Below, piece by piece: positions 33,622 through 42,069 of a stretch of DNA of 42,399 bases. Every line of letters starts with the position of its first letter. Within the stretch, counting starts at the first letter, position 1. Below the pieces are notes generated by a model. It was given only the letters and a program-made list of their open reading frames with translations, ran no database searches and had not been told where the DNA came from. A program made the translations under genes and the position numbers. This DNA comes from JBKEHD01 sp046710445 (GTDB taxonomy: Bacteria > Pseudomonadota > Alphaproteobacteria > Rickettsiales > Midichloriaceae): the NCBI GenBank assembly GCA_046710445.1, contig JBKEHD010000007.1:1-42399 (forward strand). The letters are read 5' to 3'.

Positions 33622-36060
33622 TTATCTATTTTTATTATCTTCGTTAGAATCTTGCATAAAATCAAAAATACTAATGTCACTATTTTCATCAGCATTTTGA
33701 TATGTAAATTCCTTTTCTTCTAAAATATCAAAATTTTTCAAATTCTTTTCTGAACTCTCTTCTTTTTTGAAATTTTCTAAAATAAGATTTTTCATATTTA
33801 GATTATTTACATCCTTGTGTATTTCACCATCTTTTTGATCAACATAATGATGTTCAATTTCCTCTGGAATTTCGAATTTTCTATTGGGAATAAATTCTGC
33901 ATTTTTAAAAAAATCAACAAATATTGGCAATGTAACACTTGAACCAGTTGCATATTTACCCATATTTTTAGGTGTATCATACCCAACAAAAATACCAACA
34001 GTAATATCTGGAGTCATCCCTACAAACCAAGTATCAAAGCTATCGTTAGTCGTCCCTGTTTTTCCTGCCACAACTCTATTCAACACTTTTGCCCTTCTTG
34101 CAGACCCACGCTCTACCGCACCTTCAAGTAACGACAATATTTGATAATTAGATGCTTGATCAGTAATATTTTTTCCCAAATAACCTATTTCAGGCATTTT
34201 ATCACTACCTAAATGAGGTCCTTGACAACCTTTGCAAAAATAATCTTTAGGACTATACACATTTTTTCCCTTCATGTTATAAACACTGTCTATTAATTTA
34301 GGCTGTTTAAGTATACCGTTATTTGCAATACTAGAATACGCATTAGTAAGTTTAAGCAATGTGGTTTCAAAAGCTCCTAACCCCATAGAGTATGTTGCCT
34401 TAATAGGATTAATATAAATTAAATACCGATGAGCAATTTCAACTAACTTCTCAATACCAATACCCAGCAATAGCCTTAATGTAGATAAGTTTCTTGATTT
34501 CTCAAAAGATGCCCTCATTGTAATTAAACCATAATAATTATCTCCATAATTCTTAGGATTCCATTTTGGCAAACCATGACCCAAATCTACTTCCAATGGC
34601 TCATCAAGAATCATTGTGTTTGGCTTAATACCCTGCTCCAATGCTGCTAAATATAAAAAAGTTTTGAAAGCTGAACCAGGTTGTCTATATGCCTGTATCG
34701 CTCTATTGAACTTACTTTGTTTAAAATCATACCCACCAACTAAAGATAAAACATTACCAGTTCTATTTTCTATAACAACTAAAGCACCATTTACTAAAGG
34801 TATTTGGTCAATAGTAAATTTACCATTATGCAATTTTTTTAGCATAACAACATCACCTATATTCAATAATCGTTTAATATTGCCTTTTGCATCTTTTTTA
34901 GATTTTAATATCCACTCATACCCCTCTTTTGTTAAAGTAATTTCAGTATCCTTATCAATTAAGAAATTAATTGAATTTTCATTAAATTTATGCACCATCC
35001 CAAGCTGAAAATTAGAGTGAAATATGCTTTTAGATAATTTTTCTAATTCTTCATAAACATCAGAATCTTTAACATTTATTTTAGATACAGGTCCTCGCCA
35101 TCCTTTTAATTTATCAAAATTCTCTAAACCTTTTTTTAATACTTTTTTGCTTATCTCCTGGATATTCATATCCAAATTTGTATTAACTGTATAGGTGTTT
35201 GTGTATAATTTATCCTCACCAAACATCTCCAATAACTCTAACCTAACAGTATTAGTATAATAATCTTCATATACATTTTTCCTGATTGGCGTATAACTCA
35301 AAACAATAGGAGATTCAACTGCTTCTTTTTTTTCCTCCATAGATATAAAGCCCTCTTCTTCCATTCTGGACAACGCCCAATTTCTACGCTCTAAAGAACG
35401 ATTTTGATTTTTATATGGATTCAACATAGATGGAGCTTTAGGCAAAGATGCTAATAATGCTGCTTCTTGTATACTCAAATCATCTAAGCTTTTTCCAAAA
35501 TAGACGTAAGCTGCCATATATATACCATGTGCATGTCTCCCTAAATATATTTGATTCAGGTATAGCTCTAACAATTTTTCTTTGCTAAACATTTTATTTA
35601 CTCTATAAGCGAGAACAGCCTCTTTTAATTTTCTAGATAAAGTACGTTCATTACTTAAAAAAAATCCTTTAACAACTTGTTGAGTGATTGTAGAGCCACC
35701 AACAAATCTTTTTTTATTAATAAAATTACCAATATTTTGAACTGAAGCTCGTAAAATACTTGTGAAATCTATTCCCTGATGCTCAAAAAAATTTTTATCC
35801 TCAACAGCAATAAATGCATTTATAATATTTTTTGGAATGTTATCATAATAAACATAAATTCTCTTTTCTTTAGCATATTCATCTAATATCTCTCCTTTAG
35901 AATCATATAATCTAGTAATTCCTGGCAAATTATATGTTGCTAACTCATTATAATTTGGAATATCTTTGATAAACCCCATCATCTCTATCATGATTAAAAA
36001 TCCTGATGCAACAAAAAAAGAAAACAGAAAGAAAGATAAAGTAAATATTTTTTTAAACAT
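33622..36060 (-). CDS. mrcA: penicillin-binding protein 1A (bifunctional peptidoglycan synthase)
   Basis: 812 residues. An N-terminal membrane anchor (about 5-30) is followed by the GT51 glycosyltransferase domain with catalytic E87 in AVEDKNFFEHQGID and the GGSTITQQVVKGFF, RKLKEA and LELYLNQIYLGR motifs. After an OB-like insert comes the transpeptidase: S463-A-F-K466, an SRN motif (SFEKSRNLSTL) and K667-T-G-T. The C-terminus is a hydrophilic, acidic tail. It builds and cross-links peptidoglycan in the periplasm, so the organism retains at least a minimal wall. A good AGGTGA site precedes the ATG. It lies 20 nt after the response-regulator gene, in an operon gatC-regulator-mrcA. Confidence 0.97.
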   Translation of the reverse strand: MFKKIFTLSFFLFSFFVASGFLIMIEMMGFIKDIPNYNELATYNLPGITRLYDSKGEILDEYAKEKRIYVYYDNIPKNIINAFIAVEDKNFFEHQGIDFTSILRASVQNIGNFINKKRFVGGSTITQQVVKGFFLSNERTLSRKLKEAVLAYRVNKMFSKEKLLELYLNQIYLGRHAHGIYMAAYVYFGKSLDDLSIQEAALLASLPKAPSMLNPYKNQNRSLERRNWALSRMEEEGFISMEEKKEAVESPIVLSYTPIRKNVYEDYYTNTVRLELLEMFGEDKLYTNTYTVNTNLDMNIQEISKKVLKKGLENFDKLKGWRGPVSKINVKDSDVYEELEKLSKSIFHSNFQLGMVHKFNENSINFLIDKDTEITLTKEGYEWILKSKKDAKGNIKRLLNIGDVVMLKKLHNGKFTIDQIPLVNGALVVIENRTGNVLSLVGGYDFKQSKFNRAIQAYRQPGSAFKTFLYLAALEQGIKPNTMILDEPLEVDLGHGLPKWNPKNYGDNYYGLITMRASFEKSRNLSTLRLLLGIGIEKLVEIAHRYLIYINPIKATYSMGLGAFETTLLKLTNAYSSIANNGILKQPKLIDSVYNMKGKNVYSPKDYFCKGCQGPHLGSDKMPEIGYLGKNITDQASNYQILSLLEGAVERGSARRAKVLNRVVAGKTGTTNDSFDTWFVGMTPDITVGIFVGYDTPKNMGKYATGSSVTLPIFVDFFKNAEFIPNRKFEIPEEIEHHYVDQKDGEIHKDVNNLNMKNLILENFKKEESSEKNLKNFDILEEKEFTYQNADENSDISIFDFMQDSNEDNKNR

Positions 36061-36080
36061 ACTGCGTCACCTATTGTAAT

Positions 36081-36746
36081 TTATCTCCATAATATATATC
36101 CAGTATTTCTAATCGTCTGAAGAAACTCTGGCTTTTTCGGATTTTTTTCAATTTTTTGCCTCAATCTAGTAATTTGAGTATCTATTGTTCTGATATTCAC
36201 ATTATTTAATTGCTTAACAATATCTTCTCTAGTTATAACATTTTCTATATTTTTAATAAATATATTCAATAACTCACGTTGATTAGTTGTTAACGATACA
36301 ACCTCTTTTTTATAAAATAATGATTTTGTATTTAAATCAAAATTATAGTCACCAAACGAAACTTTTTTAGCATCAGACGTAACTGGTTTAAATCTGATTA
36401 TCAATTTTTCTATTCTAATCAACAATTCTTTAGGTTCAAAGGGCTTGGTAAGATAATCTTCTGCTCCACTTTCAAGACCAATTATTCTATCATCGACATC
36501 ACCTAAGGCTGTCAACATGATAACTGGGATGCCAATATCGTTCTTTCTTTTTAAAAAATCCAACCCATTTTCATTTGGCATTAATACATCTAGTATTATC
36601 AAATCAAATTTAAAAATATCCATCAACGATTCTGCTTCCTTCGTATCCTTAGCAAAACTTACTACATAGCTATTTTTTTCTAAGTATTTGGCAAGCAAAT
36701 CTCTTATCTCATCATCATCATCAACAATTAAAATATGTGTAAACAT
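36081..36746 (-). CDS. OmpR/PhoB-family response regulator (PetR-like, orphan)
   Basis: 221 residues. The receiver domain has the acidic pocket D9-D12, the phosphoacceptor D53 (IILDVLMP), the switch Thr (IMLTAL) and Lys in YLTKPFEPKEL. The C-terminal winged helix shows LTTNQRELLNIFIK and the recognition part TIDTQITRLRQKIE, ending in TIRNTGYILW. Length and motifs match PetR-type regulators seen in Rickettsiales and other alphaproteobacteria. No kinase gene is adjacent; the only histidine kinase in the window is the symporter fusion at 6999. It sits 2 nt after gatC and 20 nt before mrcA, so it may act on envelope genes (inference). Confidence 0.92.
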   Translation of the reverse strand: MFTHILIVDDDDEIRDLLAKYLEKNSYVVSFAKDTKEAESLMDIFKFDLIILDVLMPNENGLDFLKRKNDIGIPVIMLTALGDVDDRIIGLESGAEDYLTKPFEPKELLIRIEKLIIRFKPVTSDAKKVSFGDYNFDLNTKSLFYKKEVVSLTTNQRELLNIFIKNIENVITREDIVKQLNNVNIRTIDTQITRLRQKIEKNPKKPEFLQTIRNTGYILWR

Positions 36747-36748
36747 AT

Positions 36749-37039
36749 TTATGATATCATTTTTGGTACAACAAAATATCCATATTTAGATTTAGGTGCA
36801 TTATTTAGTATATCTTCTCTGCTATTCATTTCTTCAGAGAATTCCTTTCTTGTCACTAAATCATTTTGAATAACACTGCATAATGGCTTAACATCATCAG
36901 TATTCACTTCTTTTAATTGATCAAATAATTTTAAAATATCTCCTAAATCTTTCTGATATATCTCTTCTTCATCTTGAGATAATGATAGAGAAGAAAGCTT
37001 AGCTATTTTTTTTACTTCTAATTCGTGATAATACATCAT
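36749..37039 (-). CDS. gatC: aspartyl/glutamyl-tRNA amidotransferase subunit C
   Basis: 96 residues, standard for GatC, the small subunit that holds GatA and GatB together in transamidation of Glu-tRNA(Gln) or Asp-tRNA(Asn). Typical parts are ELEVKKIAKLSSLSLSQDEEE at the start, DILKLFDQLKEVNTDDVKP, and a C-terminal R-E-D...NAPKSKYGYFVVPK. gatA and gatB do not follow; the response regulator does, 2 nt later. It diverges from ruvX over 34 bp. Confidence 0.95.
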   Translation of the reverse strand: MMYYHELEVKKIAKLSSLSLSQDEEEIYQKDLGDILKLFDQLKEVNTDDVKPLCSVIQNDLVTRKEFSEEMNSREDILNNAPKSKYGYFVVPKMIS

Positions 37040-37073
37040 ATATAAATAGTAAGTTATAGTGTATATTTAGCTA

Positions 37074-37526
37074 ATGATACAGAAAAGTAAAGATGATTTT
37101 TTAGAAGAGTTGCGCAAGCAAAATAATTTTAATGTTCTTGGGGTTGATTATGGTGAGAAAAAAATTGGATTGGCTATTTTTCGCAATGAAATAAATCTTG
37201 CAACACCACTAAAAGTTTTTCACAAAAGCAGTGGAGATTACGCCGATGAGATAACCAAAATCATTAATAAAGAAAAAATTCATGGTCTTTTGATTGGCTT
37301 ACCCATAGCAACAGATGGAACAATTACAGAAATCTCCAAGAAAGTTTTGATCTTTGGAGAACAATTAAGTAAAAAAATAGAATTACCAATTTATTTTTTT
37401 GATGAAAGATTTACCACTTCATTAGCAAATGTATTGTTAAAAGAAACAAACATGAAAAGAAAGAAAAGAAATCAAATAGATGATATGCATTCTGCAAATA
37501 TTATTCTAGATAATTTTTTTAGATAA
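37074..37526 (+). CDS. ruvX: RuvX/YqgF family nuclease
   Basis: 150 residues. RNase H-like fold with D25 in NVLGVDYGEKKIGLAI, the GLLIGLP strand, E111 in FFDERFTTSLA, and the C-terminal acids D136/D137 in IDDMHSANIILD. Members are called putative Holliday-junction resolvase and take part in 16S rRNA 5' processing. The first ~17 residues form a short extra helix. It diverges from gatC and converges on the S9 peptidase gene with a 10-bp gap. Confidence 0.93.
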   Translation: MIQKSKDDFLEELRKQNNFNVLGVDYGEKKIGLAIFRNEINLATPLKVFHKSSGDYADEITKIINKEKIHGLLIGLPIATDGTITEISKKVLIFGEQLSKKIELPIYFFDERFTTSLANVLLKETNMKRKKRNQIDDMHSANIILDNFFR

Positions 37527-37536
37527 ATATCAATTT

Positions 37537-39465
37537 CTAATTTAAATACTCTTTGCCACTTTTAATTTGAACAGAAGAGTTTTTCATTTCATCTTTAATT
37601 TCCTCATGTCTACCACCCAAATATTTTGCTAAAAATTCTTCAGCAATTGCGAAAAAAGAAAATCTGTTTTCTGGTCGTGCAAAACCATGACCTTCATTAG
37701 GATAAAGTGCATAGATCACAGGTATATTATGTGATTTCAAAACATCTACCATCTGATCAGATTCTGCTTGCTTCACCCTTGGATCATTCGCTCCTTGTGC
37801 TATTAATAGTGGTTTTATAATTTTATCTGCATAAAATAGCGGAGATTTTTTCTTAAGAATTTCACGTCCCTCCTCTGTTTCTGGATCACCTCCAACCTTT
37901 AATTTCATATTTTTAATGAATGGTTTCCAATATTCAGGGAAAGAATTAATCAAAGTGATTAAATTAGAAGGACCAACTATATCAATACCACATGCAAATA
38001 CATCTGGAGTAAATGTAAGCCCAACAAGTGCTGCATATCCACCATAACTACCACCCATAATAGCCACTTTGTCCTTGTCAGCGACACCTTCTTTTACAGC
38101 CCAATTTACTGCATCAATAAGGTCATCATGCATTTTTGCCCCCCATTCTCCCTCTCCGGCATTTATAAAATTCTTTCCAAATCCTGTTGAACCTCTATAA
38201 TTCACACTAAGTACTGCATATCCTCTATTTGTAAGCCACTGATGTGTTGCATCTAATCCCCAATAATCTCTAGCATTAGGACCACCATGCACATATAAAA
38301 CCATAGGCATAGGCTTATTCGTTTTATACCCATTTTCGGATTTCAATTGATTATTTGGCAAAGAGATATAGCTCATCATCTCCAATCCATCTCTAGATTT
38401 AATAACAACAGGATGCATTTTACTCAAGTGGTACTCGTCTAATTTCTCTCTATTGCTAAATAAATACTGCTCCTTTTTAATGCTTCTATCGTATAGATAA
38501 TATTTCACTGATTCGTTATCAAAAATAAATGATGTTAGCCATTTATCGTCTTTTAATGTCCTAGAACTCAACGTAATAGATGCACTAGTATGTAATTTTT
38601 TCAGATAATCAAAGTCTGCTTTAAACTCTTCATCCAATATGTGGTAATCTTGTTTATCATAATAGTAGCTAACTGCTTGTAATTCACTGCTTTCTGGTTG
38701 CAAGATTATATCACTTATATCAGCTTTAGTATTCGAGTAAATTAATTCCTTTTTTTGAGAATGCAAATCCATAAGATATAATGCTGATGTATCTCTATCT
38801 ATTGAACTAACAAAATACGCAGCATCTCCTTTTTCATTAAAACCACATATCCCAGAAGTATTTACATCTTCATATGGGATTTTCATAAATTCCACTTCCT
38901 TCCCACCTTCAAATTGATGAATTTGATTCCCACCATCTGGAGTTGGAAAATATCCAAATTTAATATTGTAATCATTGTCTATATTAAAAGCTAAATATTT
39001 ATCATTTTTGTATAACAACAACATATTTCCAGTCAGTATGTTGAGCTTATAAAGATCAAAATATTCCTTCCTCCTTTCATTTAAGCCGATGATTATTTCT
39101 TCAGGAAATTTATGGCTTATTTTATAAATTAATGTTTTTACACCTTCTTTTGGTGTTAAAATTTCATCTGATTTTGTGTCAATATTTACTCTATGTATCC
39201 TCTCATTCTCATCTCCATCTTTATCTTTTAAGTATAATATATGTTGATTATCATAGCTCCAGAAATAGCTCCTTATACCTCTTCCTTTATCATCTGTAAT
39301 AGATTTTGCATTACTTATGTCATCTGATTTAGCAACAAAAATATTCAACACCCCATCTTTACTCGATAAATAAGAAATATTTTTTCCATCTTTACTTATC
39401 TGAATATTAGCTCTATCAGGGTTACCAAAAATCACCTCTCTTTGAATTAAATTATCAGAATTCAT
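37537..39465 (-). CDS. prolyl oligopeptidase family (S9) peptidase
   Basis: 642 residues from ATG 39465. An ATG at 39531 would add 22 residues that are neither a good signal nor family-like, whereas the S9 family N-terminus (REVIFGNPDRANIQISKDGK) begins at once after the chosen start. The first ~370 residues form a beta-propeller; the alpha/beta-hydrolase domain follows with Ser 473 (GGSYGGY), Asp 561 (GANDPRVKQ) and His 593 (NEGHGF). YVHGGPNARDYWG forms the oxyanion region. It is closest to acylaminoacyl-peptidase/dipeptidyl-peptidase-like enzymes and probably degrades oligopeptides in the cytosol. Confidence 0.94.
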   Translation of the reverse strand: MNSDNLIQREVIFGNPDRANIQISKDGKNISYLSSKDGVLNIFVAKSDDISNAKSITDDKGRGIRSYFWSYDNQHILYLKDKDGDENERIHRVNIDTKSDEILTPKEGVKTLIYKISHKFPEEIIIGLNERRKEYFDLYKLNILTGNMLLLYKNDKYLAFNIDNDYNIKFGYFPTPDGGNQIHQFEGGKEVEFMKIPYEDVNTSGICGFNEKGDAAYFVSSIDRDTSALYLMDLHSQKKELIYSNTKADISDIILQPESSELQAVSYYYDKQDYHILDEEFKADFDYLKKLHTSASITLSSRTLKDDKWLTSFIFDNESVKYYLYDRSIKKEQYLFSNREKLDEYHLSKMHPVVIKSRDGLEMMSYISLPNNQLKSENGYKTNKPMPMVLYVHGGPNARDYWGLDATHQWLTNRGYAVLSVNYRGSTGFGKNFINAGEGEWGAKMHDDLIDAVNWAVKEGVADKDKVAIMGGSYGGYAALVGLTFTPDVFACGIDIVGPSNLITLINSFPEYWKPFIKNMKLKVGGDPETEEGREILKKKSPLFYADKIIKPLLIAQGANDPRVKQAESDQMVDVLKSHNIPVIYALYPNEGHGFARPENRFSFFAIAEEFLAKYLGGRHEEIKDEMKNSSVQIKSGKEYLN

Positions 39466-39605
39466 ATATAAATTACTACTACAATAAAACAATACACAAC
39501 CATACTTTATTACATACATAATACAATACAATAATGCATGTAATTATCATGAATTATTTTACATTTCCTAACTTTAAAATTCGCCAACAATGAACATATA
39601 TTTTG

Positions 39606-39635
39606 TTGACAAAATATTAACCTTCCGTATATATA
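39606..39635 (+). promoter_or_regulatory. promoter of the 250-residue unknown gene
   Basis: A perfect -35 TTGACA (39606-39611) is followed after 16 or 18 nt by TATATA (39628-39633 or 39630-39635). It lies inside the longer frame that starts at 39590, so the real start must be downstream, at 39671. Confidence 0.7.
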
Positions 39636-39670
39636 ACAGCCTACGGTTGAAATTAATGATGGAGAAATTT

Positions 39671-40423
39671 ATGAACAATATAGTAGCGACTTATAAAAAA
39701 GATATTACTTACGATAACTTATTACAGTTTGAAGATAGTATTAAAAGTAATCCATGCAATACATCATTTTATAATAAAGGCAGCTTCAATACTTCTGAAA
39801 TGTTAATGTTTGGAATGTTATTGCATGATCAAGATAATATCCCAAATATTAAGCAATATATATTAAAATGTATAGAGGATAATTTGTTTTCCAATATCCA
39901 TCACAATTACGATGAACATAATAATATGATTATTTTTTTTTCTCAATACAATGATAATATAAAGTTGAATTTTGATGATGATTCTGGAGAAAAACAAGAA
40001 GTAACAATCAATACAGATGAAATAATAACAAAATTAGAAAAATATCATTTGATTCATTCTATAGAAAATAACAAGCACTATAACAATTACTATCTCAGCT
40101 CTTTATCATCAATGGACAAAAATAAAACTTTTTATGAGCATTTAAAAAATAATTTAGATGATCATTCTAATACCAATATTGCCTTACTTAATACAAATAT
40201 AAATAATTATATTTATAACCAAACAGACTCTGAACACTCACGTAATATAAAAAAATATGAAATATGTGATAGTTTTTTAAAAGCTTACAATAACCTTCCC
40301 ACTACTTATGACAGTGATACTACTAGTACTAACTTAAAAAATGACTTTGAGGTTTTGGGTAATACTCTACATTGTGATATAGAATCAATCTATGAGTATG
40401 GGTTACCCCCTTTTGCTGAGTAA
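39671..40423 (+). CDS. hypothetical protein, Asn/Asp-rich
   Basis: 250 residues from ATG 39671, which has GGAG six nt upstream; the ATG at 39590 lies before the promoter's -35 and is rejected. No signal peptide, membrane helix or known domain is visible. The sequence is rich in Asn, Asp, Tyr and Ser (for example YDEHNNMIIFFSQYNDNIKL and HYNNYYLSSLSSMDKN) and looks like a soluble, mostly helical protein. Its own strong promoter and orphan nature fit an accessory or effector gene. The 3' end overlaps by 34 bp a doubtful minus-strand frame. Confidence 0.7.
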   Translation: MNNIVATYKKDITYDNLLQFEDSIKSNPCNTSFYNKGSFNTSEMLMFGMLLHDQDNIPNIKQYILKCIEDNLFSNIHHNYDEHNNMIIFFSQYNDNIKLNFDDDSGEKQEVTINTDEIITKLEKYHLIHSIENNKHYNNYYLSSLSSMDKNKTFYEHLKNNLDDHSNTNIALLNTNINNYIYNQTDSEHSRNIKKYEICDSFLKAYNNLPTTYDSDTTSTNLKNDFEVLGNTLHCDIESIYEYGLPPFAE

Positions 40424-40614
40424 TTCACATATGAATCTATAGAGATATTAGAAGCATAGTATAAAAACCACCTACTGCCACGATCTACAATAATTTCAAA
40501 ATCATACTTTTTGTGCAATTTTTTTAAAGAAATGTTGACTTCTGTCATATGATTCATTACCATAATAATAATGTTTTTTAATATAGTAAATAAAATGCCA
40601 GTCTCTAAATACAT
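40390..40614 (-). CDS. small hypothetical protein, doubtful
   Basis: 74 residues. The ATG is preceded by GAAAGAAAGG with 6 nt spacing, a good ribosome site, and the C-terminal half (YDFEIIVDRGSRWFLYYAS) reads like protein. Against it: no recognised family, a 34-bp overlap with the convergent 250-residue gene, and AT-rich composition in which such frames occur by chance. Confidence 0.3.
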   Translation of the reverse strand: MYLETGILFTILKNIIIMVMNHMTEVNISLKKLHKKYDFEIIVDRGSRWFLYYASNISIDSYVNYSAKGGNPYS

Positions 40615-40824
40615 AACAAACCTTTCTTTCTCAATAGAGAGTTGTTTTTGTATATGGCGCTTTATTTGTAATATATCTTTAAAAGCTATTTTTAAAGACC
40701 TATATACTAGGATAATTCTTTAAAATTTTAGCTCTTTCCCTTTTTAACCAAAAAAAATCTATTTAGCACAATTTTTTTGTGTACAGATTTTTCTATTACC
40801 ACCCCAAAGATCCTGGAGGTCACA

Positions 40825-41811
40825 ATGTCTTACGAAGATACTAAACAAAACGAAATAGCTTATATTGATGATAGTTGGAGCAATTACTTATATAGCACCG
40901 CTTCAAATGCATCATATGGATTTTTAAACTCTCTATATTATACATACGATGGGTTAATAAAGATTAAATATAATCCAATAGTTGACTTAACAAATATTAC
41001 ATATACTGAAGTAAGTAATGGAATAACGGAATTTTCAACTATTGCAATTCAACAAATACCTAATGCATTCCATGAAGCTATTATTTTAGATGCTGTAGTA
41101 TCTATAGTTATAGGTGGAGCTCTTATGTTTACACCATTAGCACCTGCTACAAGCATATTAGGATTTACTGGATATGTGGGATTCGCTGTTGCTGGAGCTA
41201 CTACTGCATATACATTGAGAGCTACTACTCATGAATATTTCAAAAATTCTGAATATGAATATACAGCAAGTTGTGCCATGGGCATTGTAGCTGGAGCTAT
41301 TAAATATGATATAAAAAGTTTATATAAGCCCCTCAAAGATATAAATTTTTTAAAAGAATCTGCTTATGGAGCTTTAAATAATTTTTTATATGAAATTTTG
41401 AATCCAGTTCTTGATCAATATGTAGAAGAAAAAAACGAAGCAGCAGTATTTGGGTCTTTATTATTTATAGAAGGATTAGAGACGTTCTTGCAAGTACCAA
41501 ATAAATTAGCTGCATCTGCTATAAGTGTCGCTGTTGCTGGATTATTAGATTTTCAATTATTTGCATTCCTCGTAAAGGATAAAAGTAATTCTACCGCTGA
41601 TCAATCGATAATAACAGCATTAGATGATGCTTCTGTTCCTAATGATGATGAACAAGATGATTGGTGGAATGACGTTGTAGGTAAAGATCAGATACATGTG
41701 CAACAGCAAGCTGATAATATCTGTCCTTTAAAAACATTTGCTGATCTATTAAATAACGATATGTCTCCTTTAAAAGAACCAGCTGATTCATCGCAGCATG
41801 ATGATCTATAA
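40825..41811 (+). CDS. hypothetical membrane-associated protein with acidic tail, candidate effector
   Basis: 328 residues. ATG 40825 is preceded by a perfect GGAGGT (40815-40820, 4 nt spacing), the best ribosome site in the window; an ATG at 40777 lacks one. Hydrophobic Gly/Ala-rich segments occur around residues 85-130 (VSIVIGGALMF, GFTGYVGFAVAGATTAY), 147-155, and 230-250 (LAASAISVAVAGLLDFQLFA); they look like membrane-inserting hairpins. The C-terminal ~70 residues are polar and acidic with DDEQDDWWNDVV. No family is recognised. A strong translation signal plus orphan status suggests an abundant secreted or membrane-active protein, but this is inference. Confidence 0.72.
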   Translation: MSYEDTKQNEIAYIDDSWSNYLYSTASNASYGFLNSLYYTYDGLIKIKYNPIVDLTNITYTEVSNGITEFSTIAIQQIPNAFHEAIILDAVVSIVIGGALMFTPLAPATSILGFTGYVGFAVAGATTAYTLRATTHEYFKNSEYEYTASCAMGIVAGAIKYDIKSLYKPLKDINFLKESAYGALNNFLYEILNPVLDQYVEEKNEAAVFGSLLFIEGLETFLQVPNKLAASAISVAVAGLLDFQLFAFLVKDKSNSTADQSIITALDDASVPNDDEQDDWWNDVVGKDQIHVQQQADNICPLKTFADLLNNDMSPLKEPADSSQHDDL

Positions 41812-41872
41812 ATCTAAATATTGAAAGAAACTTCAGTAAAAGTGCTAGCTTTGCCTATAAAGTTTTATGAAT

Positions 41873-41909
41873 AAATTGCTTTGCAAATTCACAAGAAGCA
41901 AAGCAATTT
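41873..41909. terminator. perfect 12-bp inverted repeat between convergent genes
   Basis: AAATTGCTTTGC (41873-41884) and GCAAAGCAATTT (41898-41909) pair fully around a 13-nt loop, about 60 nt after the stop of the 328-residue gene and before the DUF805 gene that converges on it. There is no long T-run, but the AAATT/AATTT base could serve termination on both strands. The rest of 41910-42069 shows nothing I can support. Confidence 0.55.
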
Positions 41910-42069
41910 ACACCTTCTACTCTAATTTTGACTTTTTAAAAATTGTCAAATTAAGCAGATCTTCAATATTACAAGACTTACGTACATGCTTTGGTTATAC
42001 TTCTTACCATCATATTTGAGTAAGAGTTACCGAAATGGGAAATATAAAGAGCTAATTAACCCTTATTAT

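Noticed and set aside
34616..35008. 130-codon plus-strand frame
   Set aside because: Antisense shadow of the PBP1a gene.
39590..39670. Longer N-terminus for the 250-residue protein (ATG 39590)
   Set aside because: It precedes the TTGACA promoter box; the ATG at 39671 has an ideal GGAG site.
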